A DNA stretch of 64,000 nt from Clostridium carboxidivorans P7 (GCF_001038625.1 NZ_CP011803.1:3782001-3846000), one strand, 5' to 3'. Positions 42,352 through 53,032 are shown, counted from the stretch's first letter. Numbers and translations: made by a program. The notes: generated from the letters alone by a model not told the origin.

Positions 42352-42407
42352 GTTCAAATAATGTTTAATTATAGAACTAAATAAGATTACTATATAATAT
42401 ATTAAAC

Positions 42408-42458
42408 AGCTTATTTATAGAACCATGTTTACTACAGCATGAATTTTATAAATAAGCT
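42408..42458. terminator. Bidirectional terminator
   Basis: AGCTTATTTATA / TATAAATAAGCT stem between the convergent DUF6483-like gene and the permease gene, followed by AATTTTT on the plus strand. Confidence 0.75.
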
Positions 42459-42479
42459 AATTTTTAAACTTTTTTTACA

Positions 42480-43856
42480 TTAACCATCTTGTAATTCATT
42501 TTTGGATGAACCGCTTTTAACCATGACATAAATTATCCCAATAGCCATCCAGGTAAAACCTACTATCTTGGAAACTTTAGACATATTTATCCATATATAA
42601 AAGCAGATTGCAAATCCTAACATAGGAAATACTAGATTAGATATAAATTTTATACCTGTTCTCTCCCTTTTTTTAATATAGAAATGAATCAATACAGATA
42701 AGTTTACAAGCATGAATCCTATAAATGCTCCGAAACATACTAAATCAGAAGCTGTTTCCAAGCTTAAAATCCAAGCTCCTACTATACTTATAATACTCAT
42801 TATTATAATATTATAAATTGGTGTTTTATGTTTAGGATCAAGATGAGCAAATATTTTTTTAGGTATAACATTATCCCTTCCCATACCATAAAGTAATCTT
42901 GCTGCTCCTGCTTGTGCGGCTACTCCACCAGCTATTAATGCTACTATAAATGCCACTGAGCAAAATACAACAAGTAACTGTCCTCCAACCTTTCCTATAA
43001 TAAAAATAAACGCTGAATCCACATTAGGATAAGTAGTATAATCAGGCCATACTAAAGCTCCTATATAAGCTTGTAGTATAAATAAAGCTCCGCCTATTAG
43101 ACAAGTCATTATAGCCGCTCTTCCTATATCCTTAGAAGGGTTTACTGATTCCTCAGCTAAAGTAGTTACAGCATCAAATCCTAAAAATGATAATGCAGCT
43201 GTACCTACACCTGAAACTATGCAGCTAAAGGTAGCAGTACTAGAATTGTATATGGCCTTGCTATAAAATAGAGTGCCTGTTCCAGCCCCACCATTTACAG
43301 CATGCACAGCAAAAGCCACAAAAGTTATAAGACATGCAAAACTGAAGATTGCAACAATTGTATCAACTTTAGCAGTTGCTTGAATCCCTAAATAATTAAC
43401 TACAGCTATAAACACTGAAAATACAATAACCCAAATCCAATTAGGAATGCTAGGTATTAATGCATTAGCATAAATAGCAGCAACTATATTTATCTGAAGT
43501 GGTAACAATACATAATCTAAAAACATCATCCATCCAGTTATAGATCCTATCCTCGGATTTATAACTCTTTCAACATACGTATAACTTGATCCCGCCACGG
43601 GAAAAGCCCCAGCCATTTTACCATAGCTATACGCAGTAAATATCATAGCAATCATTCCTATTAAATACGCCAGTGCCATGTGGCCACCAGTTTTATGGTT
43701 TATTACTCCATAAAGTGCAAAAGGTGCTATTGGATTGAGAAATACTATTCCAAATATAAGAATGTCTTTAAATGTCAATACCCTTTTTAATTCCTGTTTA
43801 TATCCTAAATTACCGTCTTGAATCTGTCTCTGCTCTTGTAAAGTCGTTTCACTCAT
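42480..43856 (-). CDS. APC-family amino acid permease
   Basis: 458 residues from the ATG at 43856 (GGGAGG upstream). Twelve predicted membrane segments. Typical early motifs are FLNPIAPFALYGVI and GKMAGAFPVAGSSYTYVERV (the glycine-rich TM1/TM3 region), and FLGFDAVTTLAEE in the middle. A cationic or neutral amino acid antiporter or symporter. It is monocistronic, with a strong cre site over its leader, so probably repressed by CcpA when sugar is present. Convergent with the ornithine-linked operon, which hints at arginine, ornithine or proline metabolism. Confidence 0.88.
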   Translation of the reverse strand: MSETTLQEQRQIQDGNLGYKQELKRVLTFKDILIFGIVFLNPIAPFALYGVINHKTGGHMALAYLIGMIAMIFTAYSYGKMAGAFPVAGSSYTYVERVINPRIGSITGWMMFLDYVLLPLQINIVAAIYANALIPSIPNWIWVIVFSVFIAVVNYLGIQATAKVDTIVAIFSFACLITFVAFAVHAVNGGAGTGTLFYSKAIYNSSTATFSCIVSGVGTAALSFLGFDAVTTLAEESVNPSKDIGRAAIMTCLIGGALFILQAYIGALVWPDYTTYPNVDSAFIFIIGKVGGQLLVVFCSVAFIVALIAGGVAAQAGAARLLYGMGRDNVIPKKIFAHLDPKHKTPIYNIIIMSIISIVGAWILSLETASDLVCFGAFIGFMLVNLSVLIHFYIKKRERTGIKFISNLVFPMLGFAICFYIWINMSKVSKIVGFTWMAIGIIYVMVKSGSSKNELQDG

Positions 43857-43868
43857 GTTTTTGCCTCC

Positions 43869-43883
43869 CGAAAACGCTTTCAA
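43869..43883 (-). promoter_or_regulatory. cre (CcpA) site before the amino acid permease
   Basis: Minus strand TTGAAAGCGTTTTCG matches the cre consensus at every fixed position except the final weak base. It abuts the ribosome site GGGAGG, so bound CcpA would act as a roadblock. Confidence 0.6.
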
Positions 43884-44446
43884 TAAAATTTTTTTTACTA
43901 AAGCATTTTTTTTATTTTTTTAATATTATTAATATTACTAAAACATAATAAACCCCTCCAATAGATATTTAAATTAAATTTTTAACATATATAGCGAATA
44001 ATATCCAAAAATGTTATTAAGTTCACTTATATGTAAGTTGTCCTATATTATATAATATTATAACTTACTCTTTTTTGCAACTATAAAATTAACTGAAAAT
44101 TCAGAGTTTTTTAACCAATAAAGTTATATTTTTCATACCTTGTCATTCAACCTCTTAGTTAAGTCAAAATAAGAAAACAATCTATCTAAAATCTCATATT
44201 TGTGAAATTTAATAAAGCATGAATTTCATTTTTAATATTAAAAAAAAGCTATAAAATATAGGTCTAATACCCTAATTTTATAGCCATATATATTTTAATT
44301 TCCTATTTTACAATGAATTTTATTAAAAATAATTTATGAAAATTACTTTGAGATACTATTATCTTAAAATAATTATCCATTTTTATAAAATTTATGCTGC
44401 AATATCTTGAAAATATTGCCATGATTCTTCAAACTTTGATTATTTT
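43884..44446. other. Long intergenic region, no gene seen
   Basis: 563 bases, very AT-rich. It contains a hairpin terminator at 44241-44284 and a short inverted repeat at 44399-44421 (GCAATATCTTG..AATATTGC). No open reading frame with a plausible ribosome site, no tRNA and no riboswitch were recognised. It probably holds the promoter of the permease gene on its left side. Confidence 0.6.
44241..44284 (-). terminator. Terminator after aspS
   Basis: Minus strand GCTATAAAATTAGG..CCTATATTTTATAGC stem followed by TTTTTTTTAA, 160 bases past the aspS stop. Good intrinsic terminator. Confidence 0.75.
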
Positions 44447-46222
44447 TTAATTATTTATATTTATGCCAAGTTCCTTTATTTGAGTTTCCTCTACTACATT
44501 TGGAGCTTCTGTTAAAGGACAAAATGCATTTTGATTTTTAGGGAATGCAATTACATCTTTTATATTTTCTGTACCTGCAAGGAACATAATCATTCTGTCA
44601 AAGCCATATGCAAGTCCTCCGTGTGGTGGTGCACCAAATTTAAATGCTTCAAGCAAGAATCCAAAACTATTCCAAGCACGTTCTTCTGTAAATCCTAAAA
44701 CCTTAAGCATCTTTTCCTGTAATTTTATATCATGTATTCTTATACTTCCTCCACCTAATTCTTCTCCATTTAGTACAATGTCATAAGCCTTAGCTCTAAC
44801 TCTTCCTGGATCACTTTCCAAGTACTGAATGTCCTCATCCATAGGTGCTGTAAATGGATGGTGTTCTGCCTGGAATCTTTGTTCTTCTTCATTGTATGAG
44901 AATAATGGGAACTCAGTTACCCAAACAAATCTATACTCATTGTTATTTTCTAGTATTCCTGTTTCCTTTGCCATATGAAGTCTTAAAGCTCCTAAGCTCT
45001 GGAATACAACGCTATTTTTATCTGCTACTACAAGTACTAAATCACCAACTTTAGCTTGTATTTTATCAAGTACAGCCTTAGTCTGTTCTTCATTCATAAA
45101 CTTAGCTATAGAAGATTTTATTCCATCTTCTTTATATGCTACCCAAACTAATCCCTTAGCTCCATAAGTTTTTACAAAGTCAACCAACTTATCAATTTGT
45201 TTTCTTCCCATTGAAGCACAATTTGGGGCTTTTATAGCTCTTACTGATCCACCATTTGCTAGTGCATCCTGGAATACTTTAAAGTCTATATCTTTTACAG
45301 TTTCACTTATATCATTTATTTCCATACCAAATCTTAAATCTGGCTTGTCACTTCCGTATTTTTCCATAGCTACTTTATAAGGCATTCTTTCTATTGGAAG
45401 CTTAACGTCAACTCCTGCAATTTCTTTAAATACCTTTTGAACTAATCTTTCATTTAGCTCCATAACATCATCTTCTTCTACAAAAGATAATTCCATATCT
45501 ATTTGAGTGAATTCTGGCTGTCTGTTTGCTCTTAAATCTTCATCTCTGAAGCATTTTGCTATTTGGAAGTATCTATCATAACCTGAAACCATTAAAAGTT
45601 GTTTAAAAAGTTGTGGTGATTGAGGTAGTGCATAAAACTTTCCTGGAAAATTTCTACTTGGAACAAGATAATCTCTAGCTCCTTCTGGTGTACTTTTTCC
45701 TAGTATTGGTGTTTCCATTTCAAGAAATCCATTTTGATCTAAGAAGTCTCTAACTACTTTACCTGCTTTATGTCTTATCATAAATATTTTTTGCATATCA
45801 GGTCTTCTAAGATCAAGATATCTGTATTTTAATCTTATATTTTCAGCTGCATCTAAGTTTTCTTTTATATATATAGGTGGTGTTTCTGATTCTGATAAAA
45901 TCTTAATGCTTTCTCCCTTTAATTCCACCATACCTGTAGGAAGATCTTTGTTAGCAGCTTCTCTTTTAACTAAAGTTCCTGTTACAGCTATACAATACTC
46001 TGATCTAACAGTATTTGCTTTTTCAAAAGCTTCCTTATTTATTTCTTCTCCAAAAACCACTTGAAGTATTCCTGATCTATCTCTTAAATCAACAAATTCA
46101 AGTCCGCCTAAATTTCTTCTTCTTTGAACCCATCCCATAACAGTATATTTGTTACCTACATGAGTTTCTCTTAGTTCACCACACATAATGGTTCTTTTAA
46201 GTCCTCTTAATGCTTCTCCCAT
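44447..46222 (-). CDS. aspS: Aspartyl-tRNA synthetase
   Basis: 591 residues, normal length for the bacterial type. Residues 10-110 form the OB-fold anticodon-binding domain (GWVQRRRNLGGLEFVDLRDR). The class II core has motif 2 FRDEDLRANRQPEFTQIDME and motif 3 GGLAYGFDRM, with the bacterial GAD insertion between (about 290-410). Its ATG at 46222 has GGAGGAG upstream. It lies 46 bases after hisS, forming a common synthetase pair. It may be Asp-specific or also charge tRNA-Asn; this cannot be told here. Confidence 0.96.
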   Translation of the reverse strand: MGEALRGLKRTIMCGELRETHVGNKYTVMGWVQRRRNLGGLEFVDLRDRSGILQVVFGEEINKEAFEKANTVRSEYCIAVTGTLVKREAANKDLPTGMVELKGESIKILSESETPPIYIKENLDAAENIRLKYRYLDLRRPDMQKIFMIRHKAGKVVRDFLDQNGFLEMETPILGKSTPEGARDYLVPSRNFPGKFYALPQSPQLFKQLLMVSGYDRYFQIAKCFRDEDLRANRQPEFTQIDMELSFVEEDDVMELNERLVQKVFKEIAGVDVKLPIERMPYKVAMEKYGSDKPDLRFGMEINDISETVKDIDFKVFQDALANGGSVRAIKAPNCASMGRKQIDKLVDFVKTYGAKGLVWVAYKEDGIKSSIAKFMNEEQTKAVLDKIQAKVGDLVLVVADKNSVVFQSLGALRLHMAKETGILENNNEYRFVWVTEFPLFSYNEEEQRFQAEHHPFTAPMDEDIQYLESDPGRVRAKAYDIVLNGEELGGGSIRIHDIKLQEKMLKVLGFTEERAWNSFGFLLEAFKFGAPPHGGLAYGFDRMIMFLAGTENIKDVIAFPKNQNAFCPLTEAPNVVEETQIKELGININN

Positions 46223-46268
46223 TTTTTCTCCTCCAGTATTTCTTGTATTTGGTTATTTAAAAATTAAG

Positions 46269-47516
46269 TTATTTTACTACCTTAACAATACTATCTAAAT
46301 CTTTTAAATCGACTTCAAACTGCTGACCATCTTCCATTCTCTTCAATTTTGCTGTACCAGCTTGTAATTCATTTTCACCTAGCACAACTGTAAATCTAGC
46401 ACCTGTTTTATTTGCATACTTCATGGAAGCTTTTACACTTCTGTTCATATGATCAGAATCACATTTTAATCCTTTTGCTCTTAAAGCATTTACTATTTTA
46501 AAAGCTTCTATTTTGGCATCATCGCCCATGGCACCTACATATAAATCCACATAGTCAGATCTAGGTATTTCTATTCCTTCTGATTCCAAGGTCATAATAA
46601 GTCTTTCTAAGCCCGCAGCAAATCCAAAGGCAGGCATATCTGGTCCACCTAACTCTTCAATGAGCTTATCATATCTTCCACCACCACAAACTGTTAAATC
46701 CTTATATATTATTTCAAAAACAGTTTTTGTATAATAATCCAATCCCCTTACTATATAAGGATCAATAGTATACTTAATTCCAATAGCATCTAGATACTTT
46801 TTCAATTCTTCAAAGTGATTTTTACAATCATCACATATGTAATCTAATATAGTTGGTGCATTTTTAGCTATCTTTTTACACTTTTCCTCTTTACAATCAA
46901 GTATTCTCATTGGATTTCTTTCAAATCTTGATTTACAAGTAGGACATAGATCATCATAATTTTCTTTTAGAAAACTTTTTAATGCATCATTAAATTTCTT
47001 TCTGCAATCTGGACATCCTAAACTATTTATATTTAAGCTTAAATTTTTAAGTCCTAACTCGTCTAATGCTCTCATTGCTATACTTATACCTTCAGCATCT
47101 ATTGAAGCTTCCTGTGAACCAAATATCTCTACTCCATACTGATGGAATTGTCTTAATCTACCCTTTTGAACATTCTCATATCTAAAAGCAGGAATAAAAT
47201 AATAAAGCTTTGTTGGCTGTGCTTCATTATAAAGGCTGCTTTCAATAAATGCTCTTACTGATGGTGCTGTTCCTTCAGGCTTTAAAGTAATACTTCTTCC
47301 ACCTTTATCTTCAAATGTATACATTTCTTTTTGAACAACATCAGTAGTTTCACCTACTCCTCTTGTAAATAGCTCTGTATGTTCAAACATAGGAGTTCTT
47401 ATTTCTTTTATTCCATACTGCTCTGAAAGCTCTCTAAATTTATTTTCAACGTAATGCCATTTATAAGCATCCTTTGGTAACATATCCTTAGTACCCTTTG
47501 GTGCTTGTATATTCAT
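46269..47516 (-). CDS. hisS: Histidyl-tRNA synthetase
   Basis: 415 residues, class II. The N-terminus [19 protein letters not shown] and [19 protein letters not shown], motif 2 region [20 protein letters not shown], the histidine-specific [12 protein letters not shown] and a C-terminal anticodon domain (about 325-415) are all visible. It is followed by aspS after 46 bases. GGGAGG precedes the ATG. No T-box was recognised in the short gap to hemZ. Confidence 0.96.
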   Translation of the reverse strand: MNIQAPKGTKDMLPKDAYKWHYVENKFRELSEQYGIKEIRTPMFEHTELFTRGVGETTDVVQKEMYTFEDKGGRSITLKPEGTAPSVRAFIESSLYNEAQPTKLYYFIPAFRYENVQKGRLRQFHQYGVEIFGSQEASIDAEGISIAMRALDELGLKNLSLNINSLGCPDCRKKFNDALKSFLKENYDDLCPTCKSRFERNPMRILDCKEEKCKKIAKNAPTILDYICDDCKNHFEELKKYLDAIGIKYTIDPYIVRGLDYYTKTVFEIIYKDLTVCGGGRYDKLIEELGGPDMPAFGFAAGLERLIMTLESEGIEIPRSDYVDLYVGAMGDDAKIEAFKIVNALRAKGLKCDSDHMNRSVKASMKYANKTGARFTVVLGENELQAGTAKLKRMEDGQQFEVDLKDLDSIVKVVK

Positions 47517-47540
47517 TCTAATACCTCCCTTTATTTCAAC

Positions 47541-48971
47541 TTATTTATATCGTGTATTTAAAAGTTTAATTTTCTTATTTACCATTTCCTCTGTTCTATT
47601 TATGTATTCTCTTACATCCTTAACATTTGCATGTCTTTCTATTCTATTTTCATCCAAAAATACAACCTTAGTAGCTGCATCTGCTCCACAAGCAATAATA
47701 GTTTGAACCTCTTCAATAATTTGAATGTTATATAATCCTTCTTTAGAAGGCTTGGCATATCCTACATTCTCCATATTACCAACCATGTTTTTCTGCCTAT
47801 ACATATAATATGGTTTAATATTAAGGTCTTTAGCTAAATTTACTGTTTCCTCATACATTAAATTTAACTCTCCCTGCCCTGGCAGAGAAAATTCTTTATT
47901 ATTAACTATATTTTCATGGAGCTTAGAAGCTCTTTTTACAGACATACCATGTACAGTTATACTATCAGGTGAAAGTTTTAATATCTCCTTACAGGTTTTC
48001 TTCACATGCTTTAACTCTTCACCAGGAAGCCCTACTATAATATCCATATTTATGTGATTAAAACCAAACTCTCTTGCCATTTTAAACTTATCTATTACAT
48101 CTTGAACCGTATGTTTCCTACCTATAAGCTTTAAAGTATCATCATTCATAGTTTGAGGATTTATACTTATTCTGTGCACATTGTACTTTTTCATAGTATT
48201 TAATTTACTTGAAGTTATACTATCCGGTCTGCCACATTCTACTGTAAATTCCTCTATATTATTTTCACGTACAAAACTATTATATATATGTTCCATAATT
48301 TTTTCAAATTGTTCATCGTTAATTGAAGTAGGAGTTCCTCCTCCAAAATATACACATTGAATTTTAAGTCCTTTTGTTCTTATGTATTCAGCTGTCTTTT
48401 CTATTTCATAACATAAGCTTTGCAAATATGGTTCTACTACATTCTTGCATCCCTTGATAGGATTGGAAGTAAATGAACAATAAAGACACCTTGTTGGACA
48501 AAATGGCATGCCGACATATACACTAATCGTATTTTTATCCTTGTTAACCAAACTTTTTTCCGATCTTGCTATATTGATACAAAGTTCTGCTTTGTTCCTC
48601 TTTACAAGAGAATGTTCACTAAAATAATTAATTATATATTCATCATCTTTTCCTTGGTTTATCAATTCTAAAGCTATTTTACTTGGTCTTATACCTATTA
48701 AAGTTCCCCAAGGCAGTTCTTTCCCAGTTTTTTTATGTAAATATTTAAAAATTGCCTTTTTAATTTCTGATTTTACAGTTTCTTCATTTGAAAATTCAAA
48801 TGTTTCTAGTTCATCTTCCTGTAAAATATTAATACTATTCTGTTGAACTTCTATGGAAATATCCCACTCATCTTCTACAAAATCTATCTCTGAAAATTTA
48901 TAAAACATACTGATCATATGATATACATCATATCTGTAATCCATATTATTCAACTTTACTCTAATTTTCAT
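47541..48971 (-). CDS. hemZ: Radical SAM coproporphyrinogen-type dehydrogenase HemZ
   Basis: 476 residues. An N-terminal extension (about 1-155) precedes the radical SAM core with VYVGMPFCPTRCLYCSFTSN (CxxxCxxC at the cluster) and FGGGTPTSI. The later VGLPGEELKHVKKTCKEIL and YYMYRQKNMVGNMENVGYA fit the HemZ branch. HemZ proteins were named as coproporphyrinogen III oxidases, but related proteins in anaerobes that lack heme suggest another role. It overlaps no neighbour and lies between hisS and the MBL gene. Confidence 0.88.
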   Translation of the reverse strand: MKIRVKLNNMDYRYDVYHMISMFYKFSEIDFVEDEWDISIEVQQNSINILQEDELETFEFSNEETVKSEIKKAIFKYLHKKTGKELPWGTLIGIRPSKIALELINQGKDDEYIINYFSEHSLVKRNKAELCINIARSEKSLVNKDKNTISVYVGMPFCPTRCLYCSFTSNPIKGCKNVVEPYLQSLCYEIEKTAEYIRTKGLKIQCVYFGGGTPTSINDEQFEKIMEHIYNSFVRENNIEEFTVECGRPDSITSSKLNTMKKYNVHRISINPQTMNDDTLKLIGRKHTVQDVIDKFKMAREFGFNHINMDIIVGLPGEELKHVKKTCKEILKLSPDSITVHGMSVKRASKLHENIVNNKEFSLPGQGELNLMYEETVNLAKDLNIKPYYMYRQKNMVGNMENVGYAKPSKEGLYNIQIIEEVQTIIACGADAATKVVFLDENRIERHANVKDVREYINRTEEMVNKKIKLLNTRYK

Positions 48972-48994
48972 TATTACATATTCTCCTCTTTAAA

Positions 48995-49019
48995 AATGGA
49001 GAATTAAAAATTCTCCATT
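48995..49019 (-). repeat. Short hairpin between the MBL gene and hemZ
   Basis: AATGGAGAATT / AATTCTCCATT around a three-base loop. Placed between the MBL hydrolase stop and the hemZ ribosome site on the minus strand; may stabilise or stop part of the transcript. Confidence 0.55.
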
Positions 49020-49028
49020 AAGTGACCT

Positions 49029-49634
49029 CTATAAAAATGGATTGTGCACTTTTTCTCTTCCTATGGTGCTTTCTGGTCCATGTCCTGGCAACACTTGAAT
49101 TTCATCATCCAATATCATAAGTTTTTCTTTAATATTTTTTACTATTGCATTAAAATCTCCCGCCTCTAAGTCCGTTCTTCCTATAGAACCTGCAAATAAT
49201 GTATCTCCCGTAAATATTGAGTCTCCCATCAGAAAGCAAAGGGATCCTGGTGTATGTCCTGGTGTATGAATACATTTTATCTCCATACTTCCTACTTTGA
49301 AAATATCCCCTTCCTTTATGAATTGATCTACATTATTATCAATATCACCATACATTGATGCACCCTTACTTATCATTTTATAGTCTTCATTGCTGATACA
49401 TATAGGTGCCTTAAATTCTTTCTTCAAACTAACTGCAGCCCCTGTGTGATCTAAATGTCCATGAGTAAGTAATATGTATTTGACCTGAACATTTTCTTCT
49501 TTTATTATTTTTATTAAATCTTCTTCATCTCCACCTGGATCCATTACAATGCAATCTTTAGTTTCTTGATCTATTACTATATAACAGTTAGCGGCATATA
49601 TTCCTGCAGGAATCCTTTTTATTTTTATTGACAT
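49029..49634 (-). CDS. Metallo-beta-lactamase-fold hydrolase (glyoxalase II-like)
   Basis: 201 residues with the five MBL motifs: LLTHGHLDHTGA (HxHxDH), HTPGHTPGSLCF, FTGDTLFAGSIGRTDL and a late VLPGHGPEST. It is of the short glyoxalase II / YqgX type and binds two metal ions. The typical substrate would be a thioester such as lactoylglutathione, or another thiol ester in this anaerobe. It is followed at 57 bases by hemZ and preceded by dtd. Function is inferred from the fold only. Confidence 0.9.
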   Translation of the reverse strand: MSIKIKRIPAGIYAANCYIVIDQETKDCIVMDPGGDEEDLIKIIKEENVQVKYILLTHGHLDHTGAAVSLKKEFKAPICISNEDYKMISKGASMYGDIDNNVDQFIKEGDIFKVGSMEIKCIHTPGHTPGSLCFLMGDSIFTGDTLFAGSIGRTDLEAGDFNAIVKNIKEKLMILDDEIQVLPGHGPESTIGREKVHNPFL

Positions 49635-49656
49635 TGATATAACCTCCTACTTTAAA

Positions 49657-50106
49657 TTAAAAAGTTTTATTACTATCTATCATTAATGTAACCGGCCCAT
49701 CATTTTCTATGGTTACTAACATATCCGCACCAAATCTTCCTGTATCCACCTTAGGTATAGTTTCTCTACACTGCCTCACAAATTCTTCATACATTTTTTC
49801 TGCCTCATCTCCACCTAATGCTTCTATAAAGCTTGGTCTTCTGCCTTTTCTGCAATCCCCATATAAAGTAAATTGTGATACTATTAATAATTCTCCTCCC
49901 ACATCTATAAGAGACTTATTCAATTTTCCATTTTCATCTTCAAATATTCTCAAATTTAAAATTTTGTCTTTTAGATAAGTTATATGTTCCTTTGTATCTT
50001 CCCTTGATATTCCAAGTAAAACATTTAAACCTTTATTAATTTCTCCAACTACTTCTCCATTTATTTCTACCTTGGAATACTTAACCCTCTGTACTACAGC
50101 ACGCAT
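49657..50106 (-). CDS. dtd: D-aminoacyl-tRNA deacylase
   Basis: 149 residues from the ATG at 50106 (AAGGAGTG upstream). It starts [20 protein letters not shown] and has the [19 protein letters not shown] and late [14 protein letters not shown] END(GPVT)L motif of DTD1. It removes D-amino acids wrongly attached to tRNA. It sits next to relA, the standard order in clostridia. Confidence 0.95.
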   Translation of the reverse strand: MRAVVQRVKYSKVEINGEVVGEINKGLNVLLGISREDTKEHITYLKDKILNLRIFEDENGKLNKSLIDVGGELLIVSQFTLYGDCRKGRRPSFIEALGGDEAEKMYEEFVRQCRETIPKVDTGRFGADMLVTIENDGPVTLMIDSNKTF

Positions 50107-50133
50107 TAAAATCACTCCTTAAGTCTTATAAAA

Positions 50134-52308
50134 TTAATTTTTAGTTCTATAAACATCAATAATGTTTCTTATTCTCTTTATCTTTTTCATAACAAGCTTT
50201 AAATCATCTACGCTGGATATTTTTAATTTTATATTTATAGTGGCAATTCCATTTTTAGGCGGTTTTGCATTTACAGCATATAAATAAGTATTACTGTTAC
50301 TTATAATTTCCATAGCCTCTGCTAATATTCCTTCTCTATCTTCTGCACTAATTTCAATTTCAGCTATATACTCAGCTCCCTTAGGCCTTCCCCAGCTTAC
50401 TTCTATCAACTTATTATCTTCATTTTTTAATAAAAAGTCTACATTTTTACAGTCTTTTCTGTGAATTGAAACGCCTCTTCCCTTAGTTATATACCCTACT
50501 ATCTCATCACCAGGAACTGGATTACAGCATTTTGCAAATCTTACAAGTAAGTTACTTTCGCCTTTTACTATTATACCTGGCTGATCCTTCTTTGGTCTAT
50601 TTTGCTTATTATTTTTATTTAATTGTTCCTCTACAGCTTTCCAATCATCCACTTCATGTTTAGCACTTTTTAAGTAGAGTTCTTTTAATTTTAAAACCAC
50701 ATTAGATTGAGTAACAGCTCCAACTCCTACTGCTGCATACAAATCATCTATGGAATTCATATTATATCTTTTAAGTGTAGTTTCTAATATTTCACCTTTA
50801 GCAAATTCTCCAAAGTTATACCCTTGTTTCTTAGTTTCCTTTTCAAGTAACTCTTTACCCTTTACTATATTCTCTTCTCTCTTTGCCTTTTTGAACCAAG
50901 CTCTTATTTTACTTTTAGCTTGATTACTTTTAACAATGCTGAGCCAATCTATACTTGGGCCTTTAGGTGTAGTTGATGCTATTATTTCAACAATTTCTCC
51001 CGTTTTTAAATGATAATCAAGAGGAACCATTTTTCCACTCACCTTTGCACCTGTACATCTGTTTCCTATGTCTGTATGAATTTTATATGCAAAATCTATG
51101 GGGGTAGCTTCATAAGGTAAATTTATTACAGTACCTTTTGGAGTAAATACAAATACCTCATCAGAAAATAAGTCTATTTTAAAGCCTTCCATAAATTCCT
51201 CTGCATCTGAGGTTTCTCTCTGCCATTCCAATATTTCTCTAAGCCATGTAAGTTTTTTATCTATATCATCTGCTGTTTCTACTCCTTCTTTATACTTCCA
51301 ATGAGCAGCTATACCATATTCAGCAGTTTTGTGCATTGCAAAGGTTCTAATTTGTATTTCAAATGGTTTTCCCTGAGGTCCTATAACTGTAGAATGAAGG
51401 GATTGATACATATTGGGTTTAGGCATAGCAATATAATCCTTAAATCTACCTGGTATAGGCTTATATATAGTATGTACTATTCCTAAAGCAGCATAACAAT
51501 CCTTTACAGTTTCTACAAGTATTCTAACTGCAGTTAAATCAAAAATTTGATCTATGGTCTTATTTTTATTAACCATTTTTCTATATATACTATAGAAATG
51601 TTTTGGCCTTCCATCTATCTCTGATGATATTCCAGCCCTATCTAAATTGTTTTCAAGCTGCTGTATTACCTCACCTATATATTCTTCTCTTTCTTCTCTC
51701 TTTTCTGAAATTTTTCTAACTATAAAATAATATTCATTTGGATTTATATATCTAAATGCTAAGTCTTCCAGTTCCCATTTTATTTTTGACATACCTAATC
51801 TATGAGCAAGTGGAGCATATATATCAAAGGTTTCCTTAGCTTTTTCCTTTTGCTTCTCTACAGGCATATACTTTAAAGTTCTCATATTATGCATTCTATC
51901 TGCTAATTTTATAAGTATAACCCTTATATCCTTTGCCATAGCAAGAAGCATCTTTCTAACATTATCTGCTTGCTGTTCCTCTTTTGTTTTATATTGTATT
52001 TTTCCAAGTTTAGTTACACCGTCAACTAAATTTGCAACTTCCACACTAAATTCACTACAAATGTCTTCATAAGTATATTCCGTATCTTCTATTACATCAT
52101 GGAGTAGTCCTGCTGTTATAGTACTAGTGTCCATTCCCATTTCAGCTAATATGCATGCTACTTCTACAGGGTGCATTATATACGGTTCTCCGGATTCTCT
52201 TTTTTGTTGTTTATGTGCCTCATCAGCTAAATTATACGCTTTTTCTACCATCTTTTTATCTACGTTAATGCAATTCTTATCTATTTTTTCTATTAATTTT
52301 TTTAGCAT
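50134..52308 (-). CDS. relA: Bifunctional (p)ppGpp synthetase/hydrolase RelA/SpoT
   Basis: 724 residues. N-terminal HD hydrolase domain (about 20-160) with EPYIMHPVEVACILAEMGMD, GLLHDVIEDTEYT and IKLADRMHNMRTLKYMP; synthetase domain (about 230-340) with YSIYRKMVNK and YQSLHSTVIGP; TGS domain (about 385-450); and a C-terminal ACT domain (about 650-720). All hydrolase and synthetase residues look present, so it should be bifunctional. It controls the stringent response. It is the standard neighbour of apt and dtd. Confidence 0.95.
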   Translation of the reverse strand: MLKKLIEKIDKNCINVDKKMVEKAYNLADEAHKQQKRESGEPYIMHPVEVACILAEMGMDTSTITAGLLHDVIEDTEYTYEDICSEFSVEVANLVDGVTKLGKIQYKTKEEQQADNVRKMLLAMAKDIRVILIKLADRMHNMRTLKYMPVEKQKEKAKETFDIYAPLAHRLGMSKIKWELEDLAFRYINPNEYYFIVRKISEKREEREEYIGEVIQQLENNLDRAGISSEIDGRPKHFYSIYRKMVNKNKTIDQIFDLTAVRILVETVKDCYAALGIVHTIYKPIPGRFKDYIAMPKPNMYQSLHSTVIGPQGKPFEIQIRTFAMHKTAEYGIAAHWKYKEGVETADDIDKKLTWLREILEWQRETSDAEEFMEGFKIDLFSDEVFVFTPKGTVINLPYEATPIDFAYKIHTDIGNRCTGAKVSGKMVPLDYHLKTGEIVEIIASTTPKGPSIDWLSIVKSNQAKSKIRAWFKKAKREENIVKGKELLEKETKKQGYNFGEFAKGEILETTLKRYNMNSIDDLYAAVGVGAVTQSNVVLKLKELYLKSAKHEVDDWKAVEEQLNKNNKQNRPKKDQPGIIVKGESNLLVRFAKCCNPVPGDEIVGYITKGRGVSIHRKDCKNVDFLLKNEDNKLIEVSWGRPKGAEYIAEIEISAEDREGILAEAMEIISNSNTYLYAVNAKPPKNGIATINIKLKISSVDDLKLVMKKIKRIRNIIDVYRTKN

Positions 52309-52334
52309 GCTACTACTCCTACTCCTCTAAAATC

Positions 52335-52359
52335 AATGGCTGGTTAAAAACCAGCCATT
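52335..52359. terminator. Hairpin between apt and relA
   Basis: AATGGCTGGTT / AACCAGCCATT with a three-base loop; T-rich flank (ATTTTTTATT) on the plus strand and GATTTTAG on the minus strand. A terminator or attenuator between apt and relA. Confidence 0.65.
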
Positions 52360-52406
52360 ATTTTTTATTACTATTATATTATATACTGTAGAAAGTTGCA
52401 ATTTAT

Positions 52407-52925
52407 TTAAACATTGTATTTAATTAAAGACATTATATCGTATTTTTTTAACTTTTCTCTTCCATTTAAATCAGTTAATTCCATAACAAAATCTACAGTT
52501 ACAACTTCTCCACCCAGTTGTTCTACCAACTTAGCAACAGAACCAATAGTTCCTCCTGTAGCTAATAAGTCATCTACTATGGCAATTCTTTGATTTTTCT
52601 TTATACTATCTTTATGTATTTCTAATTCGTCGCTGCCATATTCTAAATCATAATTTACACTAATAGTTTCATATGGAAGCTTTCCTTTTTTTCTTACAGG
52701 TACAAATCCTGCTCCTAAGGCGTATGCTACTGGTGCTCCAAATAGAAAACCTCTGGCTTCAGGACCAACCACAATATCAATTTTCTTGTCCTTTAAATAC
52801 TCTACAATTTTATCCACAGTGTATTTAAATGCATCTTTATCCTGCAATAAAGTAGTTACATCTTTAAAACTTATTCCTTCTTTTGGGAAACCATCTATTA
52901 CTCTTACTTTTTCCTTTAAGTCCAC
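52407..52925 (-). CDS. apt: Adenine phosphoribosyltransferase
   Basis: 172 residues, starting at the GTG at 52925, which is seven bases after AAGGGGGAG. It makes AMP from adenine and PRPP. The PRPP-binding motif is [15 protein letters not shown]; the N-terminal [14 protein letters not shown] and [20 protein letters not shown] are also family-typical. Located between the recJ-like gene and relA, the usual clostridial order. Confidence 0.96.
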   Translation of the reverse strand: MDLKEKVRVIDGFPKEGISFKDVTTLLQDKDAFKYTVDKIVEYLKDKKIDIVVGPEARGFLFGAPVAYALGAGFVPVRKKGKLPYETISVNYDLEYGSDELEIHKDSIKKNQRIAIVDDLLATGGTIGSVAKLVEQLGGEVVTVDFVMELTDLNGREKLKKYDIMSLIKYNV

Positions 52926-53032
52926 CTATATTCTCCCCCTTAATAATAAATACAATTATATTATATACCTTAATTTGTAATTTTCATATTATTTATTAAT
53001 TATTGACATATATCAAAAGTTTTAAATACATT

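Noticed and set aside
44399..44421. Short GCAATAT inverted repeat as a functional element
   Set aside because: Only a weak stem with a mismatch, no T-run and no gene nearby that needs it.
46223..46268. T-box leader before aspS
   Set aside because: The gap to hisS is only 46 bases, far too short for a T-box; the gap before hisS is also short.
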